Source: an uncultured Bacteroidales bacterium (GTDB taxonomy: Bacteria; Bacteroidota; Bacteroidia; Bacteroidales; UBA932). Taken from it: a DNA stretch of 64,000 bases. The DNA is taken from contig CASFGK010000008.1 in assembly GCA_949294195.1 (NCBI GenBank), positions 124,001 to 188,000 of the forward strand. Reading direction: 5' to 3'. The stretch's first letter is position 1. The number at the start of each line of letters is the position of its first letter. The notes below the pieces were generated by a model. The model ran no database searches, was not told where the DNA came from, and saw only the letters and a program-made list of their open reading frames with translations. Of the stretch, positions 1-9,732 are shown in pieces. A program made the position numbers and the translations under genes.

Positions 1-932
1 AGCATTATGTATCCTGCCTGCGAGATGGAAGAGAATGCCAGGAATCTCTTAAGGTTCTGCTGTCTGACTGCAAAGAGGTTCGCTACGGTGATGCTGAGGA
101 CAATGAGTATCCACAGTATGGTCTGCCACTGTTCCGCCATAGGAGCGAAAACTTTCACGAGGACAGCCATCAGCACGAAGGCCGCCGAGCCTTTGGAGAT
201 GACCGAAAGATAGGAAGTCACCGCCGTCGGGGCTCCCTGGTATGTGTCGGCAGTCCAGAGGTGGAACGGCACAAGGGAAATCTTGAATCCCAGACCGGCG
301 AAGAAGAACACGAGGGCCATTATCTGCAGGGCCGAGCCGTCCAGATGTGCCGGCATGTCGTTGAAATAGAGTGTTCCGCAGGTGCCGTAGAGGAATGATA
401 TGCCATAGAGCATCAGTCCGCTGGCAAACAAGGCGCTGAGGATGAACTTTGCACCTGCTTCAGCGGAGTTGTGCCTGTATTTGTCAAAAGCCACCAGACA
501 TGCCATCGGCACGGAAGCCAGTTCCATCCCGATGAAGAACATCAGGAAGTGCCCTGCGCTGATCATGAAGTACATTCCCAGAAGCGTGGAAAGAGTGAGC
601 ACATAGAACTCGCCCCTTTTGAACTCAGTATCGTCTCTTCCGAGCCATTTGTCAGCCTGAAGGAAGACTATCATCGTACCTATGGCCAGAATGCTCTTCA
701 GGACGCTGTGTACAGGCTCGTATGAGAACATTCCGCCGAAAAGCTCCCCGGATTCTTTCGGGAAGGAAATGACGCAGGCTGCAATGCATGCGAGCATCAC
801 TGCGCACATCAGCGGGTTGAAGAATTTTCTCGCCTTGCTTCCTGCAATGAGGTCATACAGGAAAGCGATAACGACAGCAGCCGTCAGTGCTGCTTCGGGG
901 CGCATGTATATCAGTATTCCGGAAAAGTCCAT
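1..932 (-). CDS. nuoN: NADH-quinone oxidoreductase subunit N (partial, 3' end outside window)
   Basis: Antiporter-like membrane subunit of complex I, which helps pump protons across the inner membrane. I read it from the ATG at 932 (N-terminus [17 protein letters not shown]) to the left edge, about 310 codons with no stop. The translation is a chain of hydrophobic helices with the usual proton-antiporter segments, including '[26 protein letters not shown]' type signatures (key residues K, H, W, D, Y) and '[15 protein letters not shown]' near the edge. It starts 6 bp after the nuoM stop and is the last gene of the nuo operon seen here. The family is usually about 460-490 residues, so roughly a third is missing. 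Confidence 0.93.
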   Translation of the reverse strand, partial: MDFSGILIYMRPEAALTAAVVIAFLYDLIAGSKARKFFNPLMCAVMLACIAACVISFPKESGELFGGMFSYEPVHSVLKSILAIGTMIVFLQADKWLGRDDTEFKRGEFYVLTLSTLLGMYFMISAGHFLMFFIGMELASVPMACLVAFDKYRHNSAEAGAKFILSALFASGLMLYGISFLYGTCGTLYFNDMPAHLDGSALQIMALVFFFAGLGFKISLVPFHLWTADTYQGAPTAVTSYLSVISKGSAAFVLMAVLVKVFAPMAEQWQTILWILIVLSITVANLFAVRQQNLKRFLAFSSISQAGYIM

Positions 933-938
933 ATTCTA

Positions 939-2423
939 TCAGTTCAAAATGTTAGCAATGACGGATGTTACGCTGCCATGGATCATGTCGCTCATCCACA
1001 TAGGGGCCAGACCCAGACCGGCAATTGCAATGATCAGCACTACGACGGCAAGCTTTTCGTCCCAGGTGGCATCCGTGAGTTTCAGATGCTCCGGATTGGT
1101 GCATGTGCCGTAGAGAATCTTTCCGATAAGACGGAGGATGTAGACAGCTGTGATTACGATGGATGTGCAGGCAATGACGGTCACGACGCGGTGGAAGGTG
1201 TCATTTTCCATGAACGCACCGTTGAAAATAGTCATTTCGGCTACGAAACCGCTCAGTCCGGGAAGACCGAGGTTGGCAAGTCCTGCAATGACATAGCATA
1301 CTGACAGGAAAGGCATTATCCTCATCAGTCCGCTCAGTTCCCTGATGTCTCTGGTGTGCGTACGTCCGTAAATCATACCTATCAGGGCGAAGAACAGGGC
1401 GGTCATCAGGCCGTGGCTGAGCATCTGGAGTACGGCTCCGGTAGCGGCGGTAGTGTTCATCATCAGGATGGCGAACAGAACCAGTCCGCAGTGCGAAACC
1501 GAAGAATACGCGTTGATGTATTTAAGGTCAGTCTGCACGCAGGCGGAGAATGCACCGTAGACTACCGATATTGTGGTAAGTACGATGAAAATCCAGCTGA
1601 GCTCCTGCGCCGCTTCGGGAAGAAGGTACATGGCTACCCTGAAGCAGCCGTAGCCTCCGAGCTTCATCAGTACACCCGCATGGAGCATTGACACTGCCGT
1701 AGGTGCGGAAGCATGTCCGTCAGGGCTCCATGTATGGAACGGGAACAGGGCTCCAAGCACTCCGAATCCGATGAAGATTATCGGGAACCAGATACGCTGG
1801 AGATCTATCGGAATATTGTGCATCTGTGCTATTTCCAGAATGTTCATAGTCGATGCGCCGGAGCCGAAATAGATACCGAGAATTCCGATGAGAAGCAGTG
1901 CCGAGCCTCCCATGAGCATCAGTGTCAGCTTCATGGCAGAATACTCCTTCCTCCCGCTTCCCCATACACCGATGAGAAGATACATCGGGATGAGCGCCAC
2001 TTCATAGAACATGAACATGGTGAAAAGGTCTGTCGAGATGAAGAATCCGAATACGCCCACGCTCAGAAGACAGAACCACATGAAGAATTCCTTGACATTG
2101 GTCTTCATCTGCCATGACGCGAATATCCCTGTAAACACGATGACTGCGGAGAGCAGCAGCATTGCTGCCGAGATGCCGTCCACTCCTACCGAATAATGTA
2201 TGTTCAGAGGTGCGTACCACACGAAACTGTCAGTAAGCAGCATCTCTGCATCGGCTCCTCCGGCCCTGAGTCCGAGATAATGCAGGACCAGATATACGGC
2301 GAGGATCAGAAGTGCCGATGCACCGGTCACCATGACAGCATGGATCTGCTTTATGTTGCGGGAAACCCACAGACCGAGCATCATCAGCAGAGGAATCGCC
2401 GGAAAAAGTGACAAAATATTCAT
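939..2423 (-). CDS. nuoM: NADH-quinone oxidoreductase subunit M
   Basis: Proton-pumping membrane subunit of complex I, 494 residues, of ordinary length. I chose the ATG at 2423 (MNILSLFPAIPLLMM), 16 bp after the nuoL stop; the frame stays open further upstream to 2564, but that extension overlaps nuoL and is not membrane-like. The antiporter core is clear: 'MFYEVALIPMYLLIG' carries the conserved Glu in an early helix, and 'LFPFHTWSPDGHASAPTAVSMLHAG' holds the conserved loop followed by 'LKYINAYSSVSHCG'. It sits between nuoL and nuoN in the operon. Confidence 0.96.
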   Translation of the reverse strand: MNILSLFPAIPLLMMLGLWVSRNIKQIHAVMVTGASALLILAVYLVLHYLGLRAGGADAEMLLTDSFVWYAPLNIHYSVGVDGISAAMLLLSAVIVFTGIFASWQMKTNVKEFFMWFCLLSVGVFGFFISTDLFTMFMFYEVALIPMYLLIGVWGSGRKEYSAMKLTLMLMGGSALLLIGILGIYFGSGASTMNILEIAQMHNIPIDLQRIWFPIIFIGFGVLGALFPFHTWSPDGHASAPTAVSMLHAGVLMKLGGYGCFRVAMYLLPEAAQELSWIFIVLTTISVVYGAFSACVQTDLKYINAYSSVSHCGLVLFAILMMNTTAATGAVLQMLSHGLMTALFFALIGMIYGRTHTRDIRELSGLMRIMPFLSVCYVIAGLANLGLPGLSGFVAEMTIFNGAFMENDTFHRVVTVIACTSIVITAVYILRLIGKILYGTCTNPEHLKLTDATWDEKLAVVVLIIAIAGLGLAPMWMSDMIHGSVTSVIANILN

Positions 2424-2439
2424 AATTCTTACTTTTTTA

Positions 2440-4329
2440 TCAGATAACAAGCAACAGCACGACAAGTCCCAGCGCACCTCCCAGGAACCAGATGCAATAT
2501 CTCTGTATATAACCGCTCTGCATCTGTCTGATGCCCCACGAAGATTTCTGCGTGACTGCGGCAAGCATGTTCATGAACCCGTCCACGACGTGTCTGTCGA
2601 ACCATGCGACTGGGGTGGAGATGCATGCGAAGATTATCCTGTGTGTGATGAACTGGTAGATTTCATCTATATAGAAGCGGTGGTAGGCCGCCTTGTGGAG
2701 TCCGCTGAATCTTGACGCGAGGGCATCCGTCACCTTCCGGTCTTCGCGCAGGTACATCCATGTAGCGAGAGCTATGCCGGCAACGGCTATGCAGAGGCTC
2801 AGGGCGGCTACACCGGCATCGATGTGGATATCGTATGCCTGTCCGTTGCTGCTGACGAAACGGCCGAAAGGAATGAATCCGGCTGCCAGGGTCACGGCGG
2901 CAAGGAATATGAGCGGGAAAGTCATGCTCTTCGGTGCTTCATGCGGAGTATGCTCTGCGTGTAGCTCCTTGTTTTCCTTGCCCCAGAAGATGCAGTAGTA
3001 GAGACGGAACATGTAGAATGCCGTGAGGCCGGCTATGAAAGTCATTATACCGCCCATTACCGGGCTGAAACTGAAGCAGGCCGCCAGGATTTCGTCCTTT
3101 GAGAAGAATCCGCTCAGAGGCCAGATACCTGCAATGGCCAGGCAGGCCACAAGGAAGGTGACATGTGTCACAGGCATATATTTGCGGAGTCCGCCCATAG
3201 CCGACATCTCGTTGGAATGTACCGCATGGATGATGCATCCTGCACCCAGGAAGAGCAGAGCCTTGAACATCGCGTGAGTGAAGAGGTGGAACATGGAAGC
3301 CATGTATCCGAGTCCTCCTTCATGAGGGTCGGCCGATGTACACACACCCAGAGCCACTATCATGAAGCCTATCTGCGAAATGGTACTGAAAGCCAGCACT
3401 CTCTTGATGTCGCTCTGGACACACGCCACGACGGCTGCATAAAGCGCCGTGAATGCTCCGACATAGGCTGTGACGTGAAGTACCTCAGGTGCATATCCGA
3501 TAAACAGAGGGAACATCCTTGCTACCAGATAGACTCCGGCGACGACCATAGTCGCCGCATGGATGAGTGCGGATACCGGGGTAGGACCCTCCATTGCATC
3601 GGGAAGCCAGATATGCAGTGGGAACATCGCGCTCTTTCCGGCACCGCCTATAAACATCAGTCCGAGGGCCAGAGGAAGCATTGTCCGGGCAGCGCCCATT
3701 ACCGCCGAATCCGGTGTAAATGAGAATGATCCGGTATAGAATCCGTAAATGAGAATGCCTACGAGGAAGCCAAGGTCCGCAAAACGGGTGACGATGAAGG
3801 CTTTCTTCGAAGCGGCAACCGCTTCTTTCTTCGTATAGTAGAATCCGATCAGGAGATATGAGCTGACCCCCACGAGTTCCCAGAATATGTACATCTGGAA
3901 GATGTTGGTCGCCACTACCAGACCGAGCATGCTCATCGTGAACAGTGACAGGAAAGCATAGTATCTCTGGAATCCCCGTTCTCCTTTCATATATCCGAAC
4001 GAATATATGTGGACCATCAGCGAGACTGTGGAAATCACCACCAGCATCATCACGGAGATAGGGTCAAGCATGAACCCGAGGTCGATGTGGAGGTTCCCCC
4101 CGAACGGGAGCCACTCGCTGTTCCATGCGATCATCTGCGGAAATACTCCGGAGGCGTCTCTTCCTGCACAGAAGTACAGGTATGCCGTTGCATAGCACAG
4201 GAGGGCCACAATCCCGGTGACAGCCGTGCCGGCGGCACCTGCAACTACCGGTTTGAGCTTTGTCCCGAGCAGTCCCAGAAGGACGAAACTCAGAAACGGA
4301 AGTAAAAGTATCAGTATCGTATAATCCAT
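2440..4329 (-). CDS. nuoL: NADH-quinone oxidoreductase subunit L
   Basis: Largest antiporter-like subunit of complex I, at the far end of the membrane arm, 629 residues. Visible hallmarks are 'FWELVGVSSYLLIGFYY' with its conserved Glu, 'KSAMFPLHIWLPDAMEGPTPVSALIHAATMV' (given in part here) and 'KRVLAFSTISQIGFM'. The last 100 or so residues hold the long lateral amphipathic stretch and a final helix rich in Leu and Val, as expected for NuoL rather than NuoM or NuoN. It starts 21 bp after the nuoK stop and is followed by nuoM. Confidence 0.96.
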   Translation of the reverse strand: MDYTILILLLPFLSFVLLGLLGTKLKPVVAGAAGTAVTGIVALLCYATAYLYFCAGRDASGVFPQMIAWNSEWLPFGGNLHIDLGFMLDPISVMMLVVISTVSLMVHIYSFGYMKGERGFQRYYAFLSLFTMSMLGLVVATNIFQMYIFWELVGVSSYLLIGFYYTKKEAVAASKKAFIVTRFADLGFLVGILIYGFYTGSFSFTPDSAVMGAARTMLPLALGLMFIGGAGKSAMFPLHIWLPDAMEGPTPVSALIHAATMVVAGVYLVARMFPLFIGYAPEVLHVTAYVGAFTALYAAVVACVQSDIKRVLAFSTISQIGFMIVALGVCTSADPHEGGLGYMASMFHLFTHAMFKALLFLGAGCIIHAVHSNEMSAMGGLRKYMPVTHVTFLVACLAIAGIWPLSGFFSKDEILAACFSFSPVMGGIMTFIAGLTAFYMFRLYYCIFWGKENKELHAEHTPHEAPKSMTFPLIFLAAVTLAAGFIPFGRFVSSNGQAYDIHIDAGVAALSLCIAVAGIALATWMYLREDRKVTDALASRFSGLHKAAYHRFYIDEIYQFITHRIIFACISTPVAWFDRHVVDGFMNMLAAVTQKSSWGIRQMQSGYIQRYCIWFLGGALGLVVLLLVI

Positions 4330-4350
4330 AATGTCAGTCCTATGTCGGTT

Positions 4351-4659
4351 TTACCATTTCATGTCCCGCAGGTTCTTCACCTGGATGTTCTTCATGTTAC
4401 GGTATATGTTGATGATAATGGCGATGGCCACGGCCGTTTCGGCAGCGCTTATGCCTATGGCAAACAGGGAGAAGAAGAACCCTTCCAGTTCTCCCGGGAA
4501 AAGGAAGCGGTTGAATACGGCGAAGTTGATGTCCACGGAGTTGAGGATAAGTTCCACGGAAATCAGCATTGCCAGCAGGTTGCGGCGGGTCAGGAACCCG
4601 TATATTCCCACGAACATCATTATCGTGGAGACTACCAGATAAAATTCCATTTGTATCAT
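4351..4659 (-). CDS. nuoK: NADH-quinone oxidoreductase subunit K
   Basis: Small three-helix membrane subunit of complex I, 102 residues, a normal family length. I prefer the ATG at 4659 (MIQMEFYLVVSTIMMF) because an AGGA lies 7 bases upstream; a TTG at 4665 would add two residues. Helix 2 carries 'LLAMLISVELILNSVDINF', with the conserved Glu used in proton transfer, and helix 3 has 'AISAAETAVAIAI', with the second one. The gene begins 13 bp after the nuoJ stop. Confidence 0.95.
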   Translation of the reverse strand: MIQMEFYLVVSTIMMFVGIYGFLTRRNLLAMLISVELILNSVDINFAVFNRFLFPGELEGFFFSLFAIGISAAETAVAIAIIINIYRNMKNIQVKNLRDMKW

Positions 4660-4672
4660 GTCCAATTCCTTT

Positions 4673-5182
4673 TTATCGTTTTCTTGCTATCAGTATGCCT
4701 CCTACGATACATGCCAGAAGCAGTATGCTTATCACCTCGAACGGAAGTACGAATCCGTACTTGTCACCGCTCATCAGGGCATGTCCTATGGTACGTACCG
4801 AAAGTTCCCCGTGCTCGAAATGGGACGGCAGGAAATCATGTCTGAGAGTGATGAAAAGGCACAGTCCGAGAGCCGTGAGAGTGGCGATGAGTCCGGCGGC
4901 GAATTTTCCCTTGTTGAGTTTCTCTGCCTGGTCGCCCTCGCTGGATGTCAGCAGGATGGAGAATACATACAGGACAGTGATGCCGCCGGCGTAGACCAGC
5001 AGCTGGACGGCCCCGAGGAAAGAGTAGTTGAGCTGGAAATAGATGCCTGCCGTACCGAAAAGCACGAACAGCAGGTAAGTGGCAGCCCTCAGGATCCTTT
5101 TGGTCGTAACGGCCAGAATCGCGCTCACCGTGATGAACAGTGCGAGCACTATGAAAACTATCAGGTCGAGAGTTATATCCAT
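4673..5182 (-). CDS. nuoJ: NADH-quinone oxidoreductase subunit J
   Basis: Membrane subunit of complex I, 169 residues with five hydrophobic helices. The ATG at 5182 (MDITLDLIVFIVLAL) lies 2 bp after the nuoI stop codon; the same frame is open to 5305, but that part overlaps nuoI and has no membrane character. Helix 3 contains 'LNYSFLGAVQLLVYAGGITVLYVF', whose Gly-Gly bulge and Tyr are conserved in this family and linked to coupling of quinone reduction to pumping. Confidence 0.95.
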   Translation of the reverse strand: MDITLDLIVFIVLALFITVSAILAVTTKRILRAATYLLFVLFGTAGIYFQLNYSFLGAVQLLVYAGGITVLYVFSILLTSSEGDQAEKLNKGKFAAGLIATLTALGLCLFITLRHDFLPSHFEHGELSVRTIGHALMSGDKYGFVLPFEVISILLLACIVGGILIARKR

Positions 5183-5184
5183 GA

Positions 5185-5625
5185 CTATTGCTTGTTCAGA
5201 GTTTTGACGAGTTTCGATCTTGTGAATACGGCGTGTTCGAACTTGGTCGTGAACTTTATCGCCCCGTGAGGGCATGAATTCACACACAGGTGGCAGAACA
5301 TGCATGACCCCAGATCATATTCATATTTTACCAGATTCTTCTTCTTTTTTCCTGTCTCAGGATCTTCGGTCATCACGGAAGTTATTCGGATAGAGCCGTT
5401 CGGGCAGTTCATCTGGCATATTCCGCATGCGATGCACCTGTAGTTCCCGTTATCATCCTCAGTCAGGGAAAGCTCTCCGCAGAAGCGGTCGTTCATTTTC
5501 AGCGTGGCCCTGTTTTCCGGGTACTGCTCGGTGATCTTTGGAGTGAAGTATTCTTTCCATGTCACCTTCATGCCGGTAAGGAGGGACCCTATACCGTGGA
5601 AAAGTCCTTTTATATAATTACTCAT
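5185..5625 (-). CDS. nuoI: NADH-quinone oxidoreductase subunit I, 2x[4Fe-4S] protein
   Basis: Ferredoxin-like subunit of the complex I connecting arm, 146 residues. It carries two [4Fe-4S] clusters (N6a and N6b) that hand electrons to NuoB. Both motifs are visible: CIACGICQMNCP near residues 63-74 and CMFCHLCVNSCP near 107-118. An N-terminal amphipathic stretch (GLFHGIGSLLTGMKVTWKEY) fits the membrane-surface helix of this family. It lies 3 bp after nuoH and 2 bp before nuoJ. With no NuoG present, the origin of its electrons is open (see findings). Confidence 0.96.
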   Translation of the reverse strand: MSNYIKGLFHGIGSLLTGMKVTWKEYFTPKITEQYPENRATLKMNDRFCGELSLTEDDNGNYRCIACGICQMNCPNGSIRITSVMTEDPETGKKKKNLVKYEYDLGSCMFCHLCVNSCPHGAIKFTTKFEHAVFTRSKLVKTLNKQ

Positions 5626-5628
5626 GGC

Positions 5629-6705
5629 TTAAAAATGCAATTTGAATACTACTACGACCACCATCAGAAGAAGGTTCACCAGTCCTATAGGCACCAGATA
5701 TTTCCACTCAAGAGTAAGAATCTGGTCGATTCTCAGTCTTGGGAATGTCCACTTGATCCACATCAGGAGCCATACTACGAAGAATGCCTTGGCAAAGAAC
5801 CAGACGAATCCCGGGATAGCGTCCATCACGGCGTTGAAACCGTCGAGTCCCGGTATGTGAAGCGGCATCCATCCGCCGAGGAAAATGGTGGCGGCGATAC
5901 TTGAAACTATGAAAAGATTGACGAATTCGGCTACATAGAAAAGTCCGAAATGCATTCCGGAATACTCGGTGTGATAGCCGGCGGTAAGCTCGGACTCCGC
6001 TTCCGGAAGGTCAAACGGACCTCTGTTCACTTCAGCGTTTCCTGCGATGAGGTATATGATGAATGCGATTACGGCCGGAATGTGTCCCTTGAAGATGAAC
6101 CATCCGTCAGCCTGTCGCATGACGATTTCGGAGAACTGCATGGTATCGGTCAGGACTATGATAGTGAGGATCGAGAGTCCTATGGAAAGTTCGTAGCTGA
6201 TCATCTGCGCTCCGCTGCGCATTGCTCCGATGAGGGAGAACTTGTTGTTGGAACTCCATCCTGCCAGAAGGATGCCGACTACTCCGATTGAGGATGCTGC
6301 CATGAAAAACAGCACTCCGACGTTGAAGTCCAGTATTTCAAGTCCGCGGCTGACAGGGATGCAGGCAAATGCCATCACGGATGCCAGAATCACCAGATAC
6401 GGGGCAAGGTTGTACAGGAACTTGTCCGAATGCCTGATGGTGATGATTTCCTTGGTGAGCATCTTGAATACGTCGCAGAAGACCTGGACGCTTCCCCACG
6501 GCCCTACTCTTGTCGGTCCCAGACGGCACTGGAATGCCGCACAGACCTTGCGCTCCATGTAGATCATGATGATGGCTATGATGACATACAGAAGCAACAG
6601 GCAGATCCCTATCGCCACGCATTCCAGGAAGATTGCCAGCCCTTCCGGCATCACCGATGTCAGCTGCGTGTGTATCCATGATGTCCAGATTCCAAAATCA
6701 AACAT
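5629..6705 (-). CDS. nuoH: NADH-quinone oxidoreductase subunit H
   Basis: Membrane subunit of complex I that forms the quinone chamber together with NuoB and NuoD, 358 residues and about eight helices. Diagnostic stretches are 'YMERKVCAAFQCRLGPTRVG' with 'GPWGSVQVFCDVFKML', 'NRGPFDLPEAESELTAGYHTEYSG' (acidic quinone-chamber loop) and the C-terminal 'FAKAFFVVWLLMWIKWTFPRLRIDQ'. It is preceded by a 196 bp gap after nuoCD, the only long gap in this operon. Confidence 0.96.
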   Translation of the reverse strand: MFDFGIWTSWIHTQLTSVMPEGLAIFLECVAIGICLLLLYVIIAIIMIYMERKVCAAFQCRLGPTRVGPWGSVQVFCDVFKMLTKEIITIRHSDKFLYNLAPYLVILASVMAFACIPVSRGLEILDFNVGVLFFMAASSIGVVGILLAGWSSNNKFSLIGAMRSGAQMISYELSIGLSILTIIVLTDTMQFSEIVMRQADGWFIFKGHIPAVIAFIIYLIAGNAEVNRGPFDLPEAESELTAGYHTEYSGMHFGLFYVAEFVNLFIVSSIAATIFLGGWMPLHIPGLDGFNAVMDAIPGFVWFFAKAFFVVWLLMWIKWTFPRLRIDQILTLEWKYLVPIGLVNLLLMVVVVVFKLHF

Positions 6706-6901
6706 GTTATTCTATTCTTTTAATATGTTTTGTTAATACTCTAAATTCAGTTCCTTTAAGTTTATGGAGTGCAGGTTTGATTCTGGAACCTGTCCCTTCC
6801 TTAAAAGATATTCTTTTGTCAGCTGCTTCAGGCAGACCGGTGCATGAGGAAACCGTTTCCCCTTGTTTGCCGGTTTCCGAAGGCACCGGCCTGCCGCCCC
6901 G
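6706..6901. other. 196 bp gap inside the nuo operon (between nuoCD and nuoH)
   Basis: No convincing gene. The left half is AT-rich. At 6848-6860 there is a 13 bp palindrome, GGAAACCGTTTCC, and close by CCGG-containing inverted pieces. I see no clear TAnnTTTG box on the minus strand, so an internal promoter is possible but not shown. All other gaps in the operon, from nuoB to nuoN, are 25 bp or less. Confidence 0.5.
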
Positions 6902-8530
6902 TTATCTGTCGATATCCGGAACGACATAGTCAAGGGTTCCGCCGATTGCGATGAGGTCGGCAATCTTCGCTTCACGCGAAATCGTGTCGATGCAGGACAC
7001 CAGAGGAAGCCCCGTAGAGCGGAACTTCATCCTGTAAGGAGATTTGTCCCCACGGCTCTCGATGTACACACCGAACTCTCCTCGGCTTCCCTCCACTGCT
7101 GAATACCAACTCCCTTCAGGAAGCTTGATGACAGGCTTGGTCTTGATCAGGTATTCACCTTCAGGGATATTGTCTATGAGCTGTTCTATAATATTCATGC
7201 TTTCTTCTATCTCCTTGACCCTGACCATGTAGCGGTCGAAACAGTCTCCTTTGTCCAGAACTATTTCCTTGAAATCCGCCTTGTCATATGCTGCATACGG
7301 ATGTCTCTTGCGGACATCGCAGGCCCATCCGGAAGCCCTTCCTGTACCTCCTGTCGCACCGAACGAAACGGCATCCTCGCGGCTCAGCACCCCGGTGCCG
7401 GTCAGTCTCTGACGCACGATTACGTTTCCGGTGAATATATCGTGGTATTCCTGGAGTTTAGGACGCATGTATTTTATGAATTCCTTTACTTTTTTCACGA
7501 AATCCGGATGTATGTCCGCCTGGACTCCGCCGATTCTGTTGTAAGCCTGGATGAGCCGGCCTCCGGTAGTCTGTTCCAGGATGTCCAGGATTTTCTCCCT
7601 GTCTCTGAATCCGAGGAAGAACACCTCCAGGGCTCCCATGTCCTGACTCAGGCAGGCGATGAACAGCAGGTGTGAATCTATCCTCTGCAGTTCATCCATT
7701 ATGGTCCTTATGTATTTTATCCTGTCTGAAACTTCCAGCCCCATTGCCTTTTCGATACACATGCACAGGGCATGGCGGTTCTGCATGGCTCCCAGATAGT
7801 CAAGCCTGTCCGTAAAGCCGAGAGTCTGGGGATATGTCATTGACTCGCAGAGTTTTTCAATACCTCTGTGGATATATCCGCAGTGAACGTCCAGTTTCTT
7901 GATGATTTCTCCTTCAAGCGAAACCCTGAATCTCAGCACGCCGTGCGTAGCCGGATGCTGGGGACCGATATTGATTACATATTCCTGGTCCTCGAAAAGA
8001 GGATGTCTTTTGAGTATGTAGCTTCCGTCCTTGGTCATTACATAGCTCGGAGATTCGTCGTTGGCTTCCTCATTTTCCATGTTCAGAGGGTTGAGGGACA
8101 TATCGTAGTCTTTTCTCAGCGGATACCCCTTCCAGTCGTCCCTGAGATAAAGCCTGCGGAGATCGGGATGGCCGATAAACTTGATTCCGAAGAAATCATA
8201 GGCTTCCCTTTCATTGAACTCTGCCCCTTTCCAGAGGTCATGGACAGACGGGAGGCTCGCATTGTCCCTGTCAGGGTCTGCCGTGATGATTGTCACATTT
8301 TCTCCGGTATGTGTATTTTCCAGATGGTAGACGCATCCGAGGCCTTCTTCACCTTCGTCCACGCCGGTAAGACTTCTCAGGAAATCAAAACCTTCCTCAT
8401 TCCTGAGTCGTTCTGCCAGATGTCTGAAAGATGCTGCAGGGACTTTGAACATCCCGTCACCTGCATCGGACCATACGGCAGAAGGCTCGATAGCAGCGAT
8501 TCTGTCTTTTATTGAAATATTGTTTTCCAT
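6902..8530 (-). CDS. nuoCD: Fused NADH-quinone oxidoreductase subunits C and D
   Basis: Peripheral-arm subunit of complex I in which NuoC (about residues 10-150) and NuoD (about 180-542) form one chain, 542 residues. The NuoC part shows '[37 protein letters not shown]' type features (read in pieces). The NuoD part starts at '[19 protein letters not shown]', with the His and Asp that bind quinone, then '[14 protein letters not shown]', and ends with the usual '[12 protein letters not shown]'. The fusion is common in several phyla, including Bacteroidota. It follows nuoB by 24 bp. Confidence 0.96.
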   Translation of the reverse strand: [542 protein letters not shown]

Positions 8531-8554
8531 ATTCGTCTGATTGTGATGATACGG

Positions 8555-9205
8555 TTATGCAAGTCCGGACTCGTCGTAGTCCTTGCAGTCTTCGGCCTTG
8601 TTGGTATCCTCCCTCATGAGTTTCTCGTATTCCTTCTCGCTGATACTCTTGTTGATGCCGCCGAGGAATCTCTGCGCCTTGACTTTGCGCTGGAGCTGCA
8701 TCAGTCCGTACAGCATGGCTTCCGGTCTTGGCGGGCATCCGGGTATGTACACGTCCACCGGAATGATCTTGTCCACACCGTTGACCACATGGTAGGATTT
8801 CTGGAACGGGCCCCCGCTTATGGCACAGCCGCCTGTGGCTACGACATATTTGGGGTCAGCCATCTGGTCGTACAGACGTTTCAGTACGGGAGCCATCTTG
8901 TTGGTGATGGTTCCGGCCACCATGATGAAATCCGCCTGACGAGGCGAGGCCCTGGCCACTTCAAACCCGAACCGGGCGAAATCATAGCGGGCGGCGCCTA
9001 TGGCCATGAATTCGATGCCACAGCAGCTAGTGGCGAAAGTCAGAGGCCAGAGACTGTTGCTCCGTCCCCACTCTATGACATCGTCCAGACATCCGACAAT
9101 GACATTCGTGCCGTTCTCACGAAGCTCTTCCAGCATCTGTCCGATGTATTCGTTGTCGTTGAAATCCTCGTATTTCATCGACTTTATATTCACATTCCTT
9201 TTCAT
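8555..9205 (-). CDS. nuoB: NADH-quinone oxidoreductase subunit B
   Basis: Complex I subunit that holds cluster N2, the last electron carrier before quinone, 216 residues from the ATG at 9205. The GTG at 9235 is possible but overlaps nuoA; the ATG at 9178 ([13 protein letters not shown]) is another option. The four cluster ligands are visible: the Cys-Cys pair in [12 protein letters not shown], the Cys in [11 protein letters not shown] and the Cys in [14 protein letters not shown]. The acidic C-terminal tail after residue 190 is not conserved. Confidence 0.95.
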   Translation of the reverse strand: MKRNVNIKSMKYEDFNDNEYIGQMLEELRENGTNVIVGCLDDVIEWGRSNSLWPLTFATSCCGIEFMAIGAARYDFARFGFEVARASPRQADFIMVAGTITNKMAPVLKRLYDQMADPKYVVATGGCAISGGPFQKSYHVVNGVDKIIPVDVYIPGCPPRPEAMLYGLMQLQRKVKAQRFLGGINKSISEKEYEKLMREDTNKAEDCKDYDESGLA

Positions 9206-9225
9206 GATAATTTCATTTTGTTTGT

Positions 9226-9576
9226 CTATTTCCACTCAAGGGCTCCTTTGCGCCATGCATAGGCAAGACCCAGCACAAGGATGAAAAGGAAGAACAGGAC
9301 GCTTGCCAGACCGTATATTCCCAGATCCTGGACAACTGCCGCCCATGCGAAAAGGAACACTGTTTCAACGTCGAACATAAGAAACAGGATTGCGAAAAGG
9401 TAATACCCCACCTTGAACTGCATCCATGATTTTCCCCGGGTCGGTATGCCGCACTCGTAGGCTTCTCCTTTCTGCGGGTTATATGACCTCGGCGCGATGG
9501 CTTTGGCTATGCCGATGGCCGCTGCCACTATCGCGATGGCGATAAGTATCACTACTACCAATAATACGAAATTCAT
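9226..9576 (-). CDS. nuoA: NADH-quinone oxidoreductase subunit A
   Basis: First gene of the nuo operon, 116 residues with three membrane helices. The ATG at 9576 ([16 protein letters not shown]) is chosen; the frame is open to 9636 but the added residues are polar and unlike the family. The conserved loop '[21 protein letters not shown]', with its Cys at the quinone-site entrance, and '[14 protein letters not shown]', with the Asp and Glu of helix 2, are both present. It lies 20 bp before the nuoB ATG. Confidence 0.95.
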   Translation of the reverse strand: MNFVLLVVVILIAIAIVAAAIGIAKAIAPRSYNPQKGEAYECGIPTRGKSWMQFKVGYYLFAILFLMFDVETVFLFAWAAVVQDLGIYGLASVLFFLFILVLGLAYAWRKGALEWK

Positions 9577-9732
9577 GATCCAATATATTTTAAACTTCGT
9601 TTGAATATTCCGTTCTGACGGTCCCTGTCGGGACAATACTCCCTCCCGGGCATAGCTGTCATAGGTACGGGGACAGGAATCCCCAATAGAAGTCAGGAAA
9701 GATGTCCTGGAAGGACAATAAGGCTATCAGAT

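Noticed and set aside
2423..2564. N-terminal extension of nuoM
   Set aside because: Would overlap nuoL by 125 bp and adds a polar stretch not found in NuoM.
9621..9634. GTCCC-TGTC-GGGAC hairpin upstream of nuoA
   Set aside because: Short stem with no T tract and no link to a gene end; not called as a terminator or operator.
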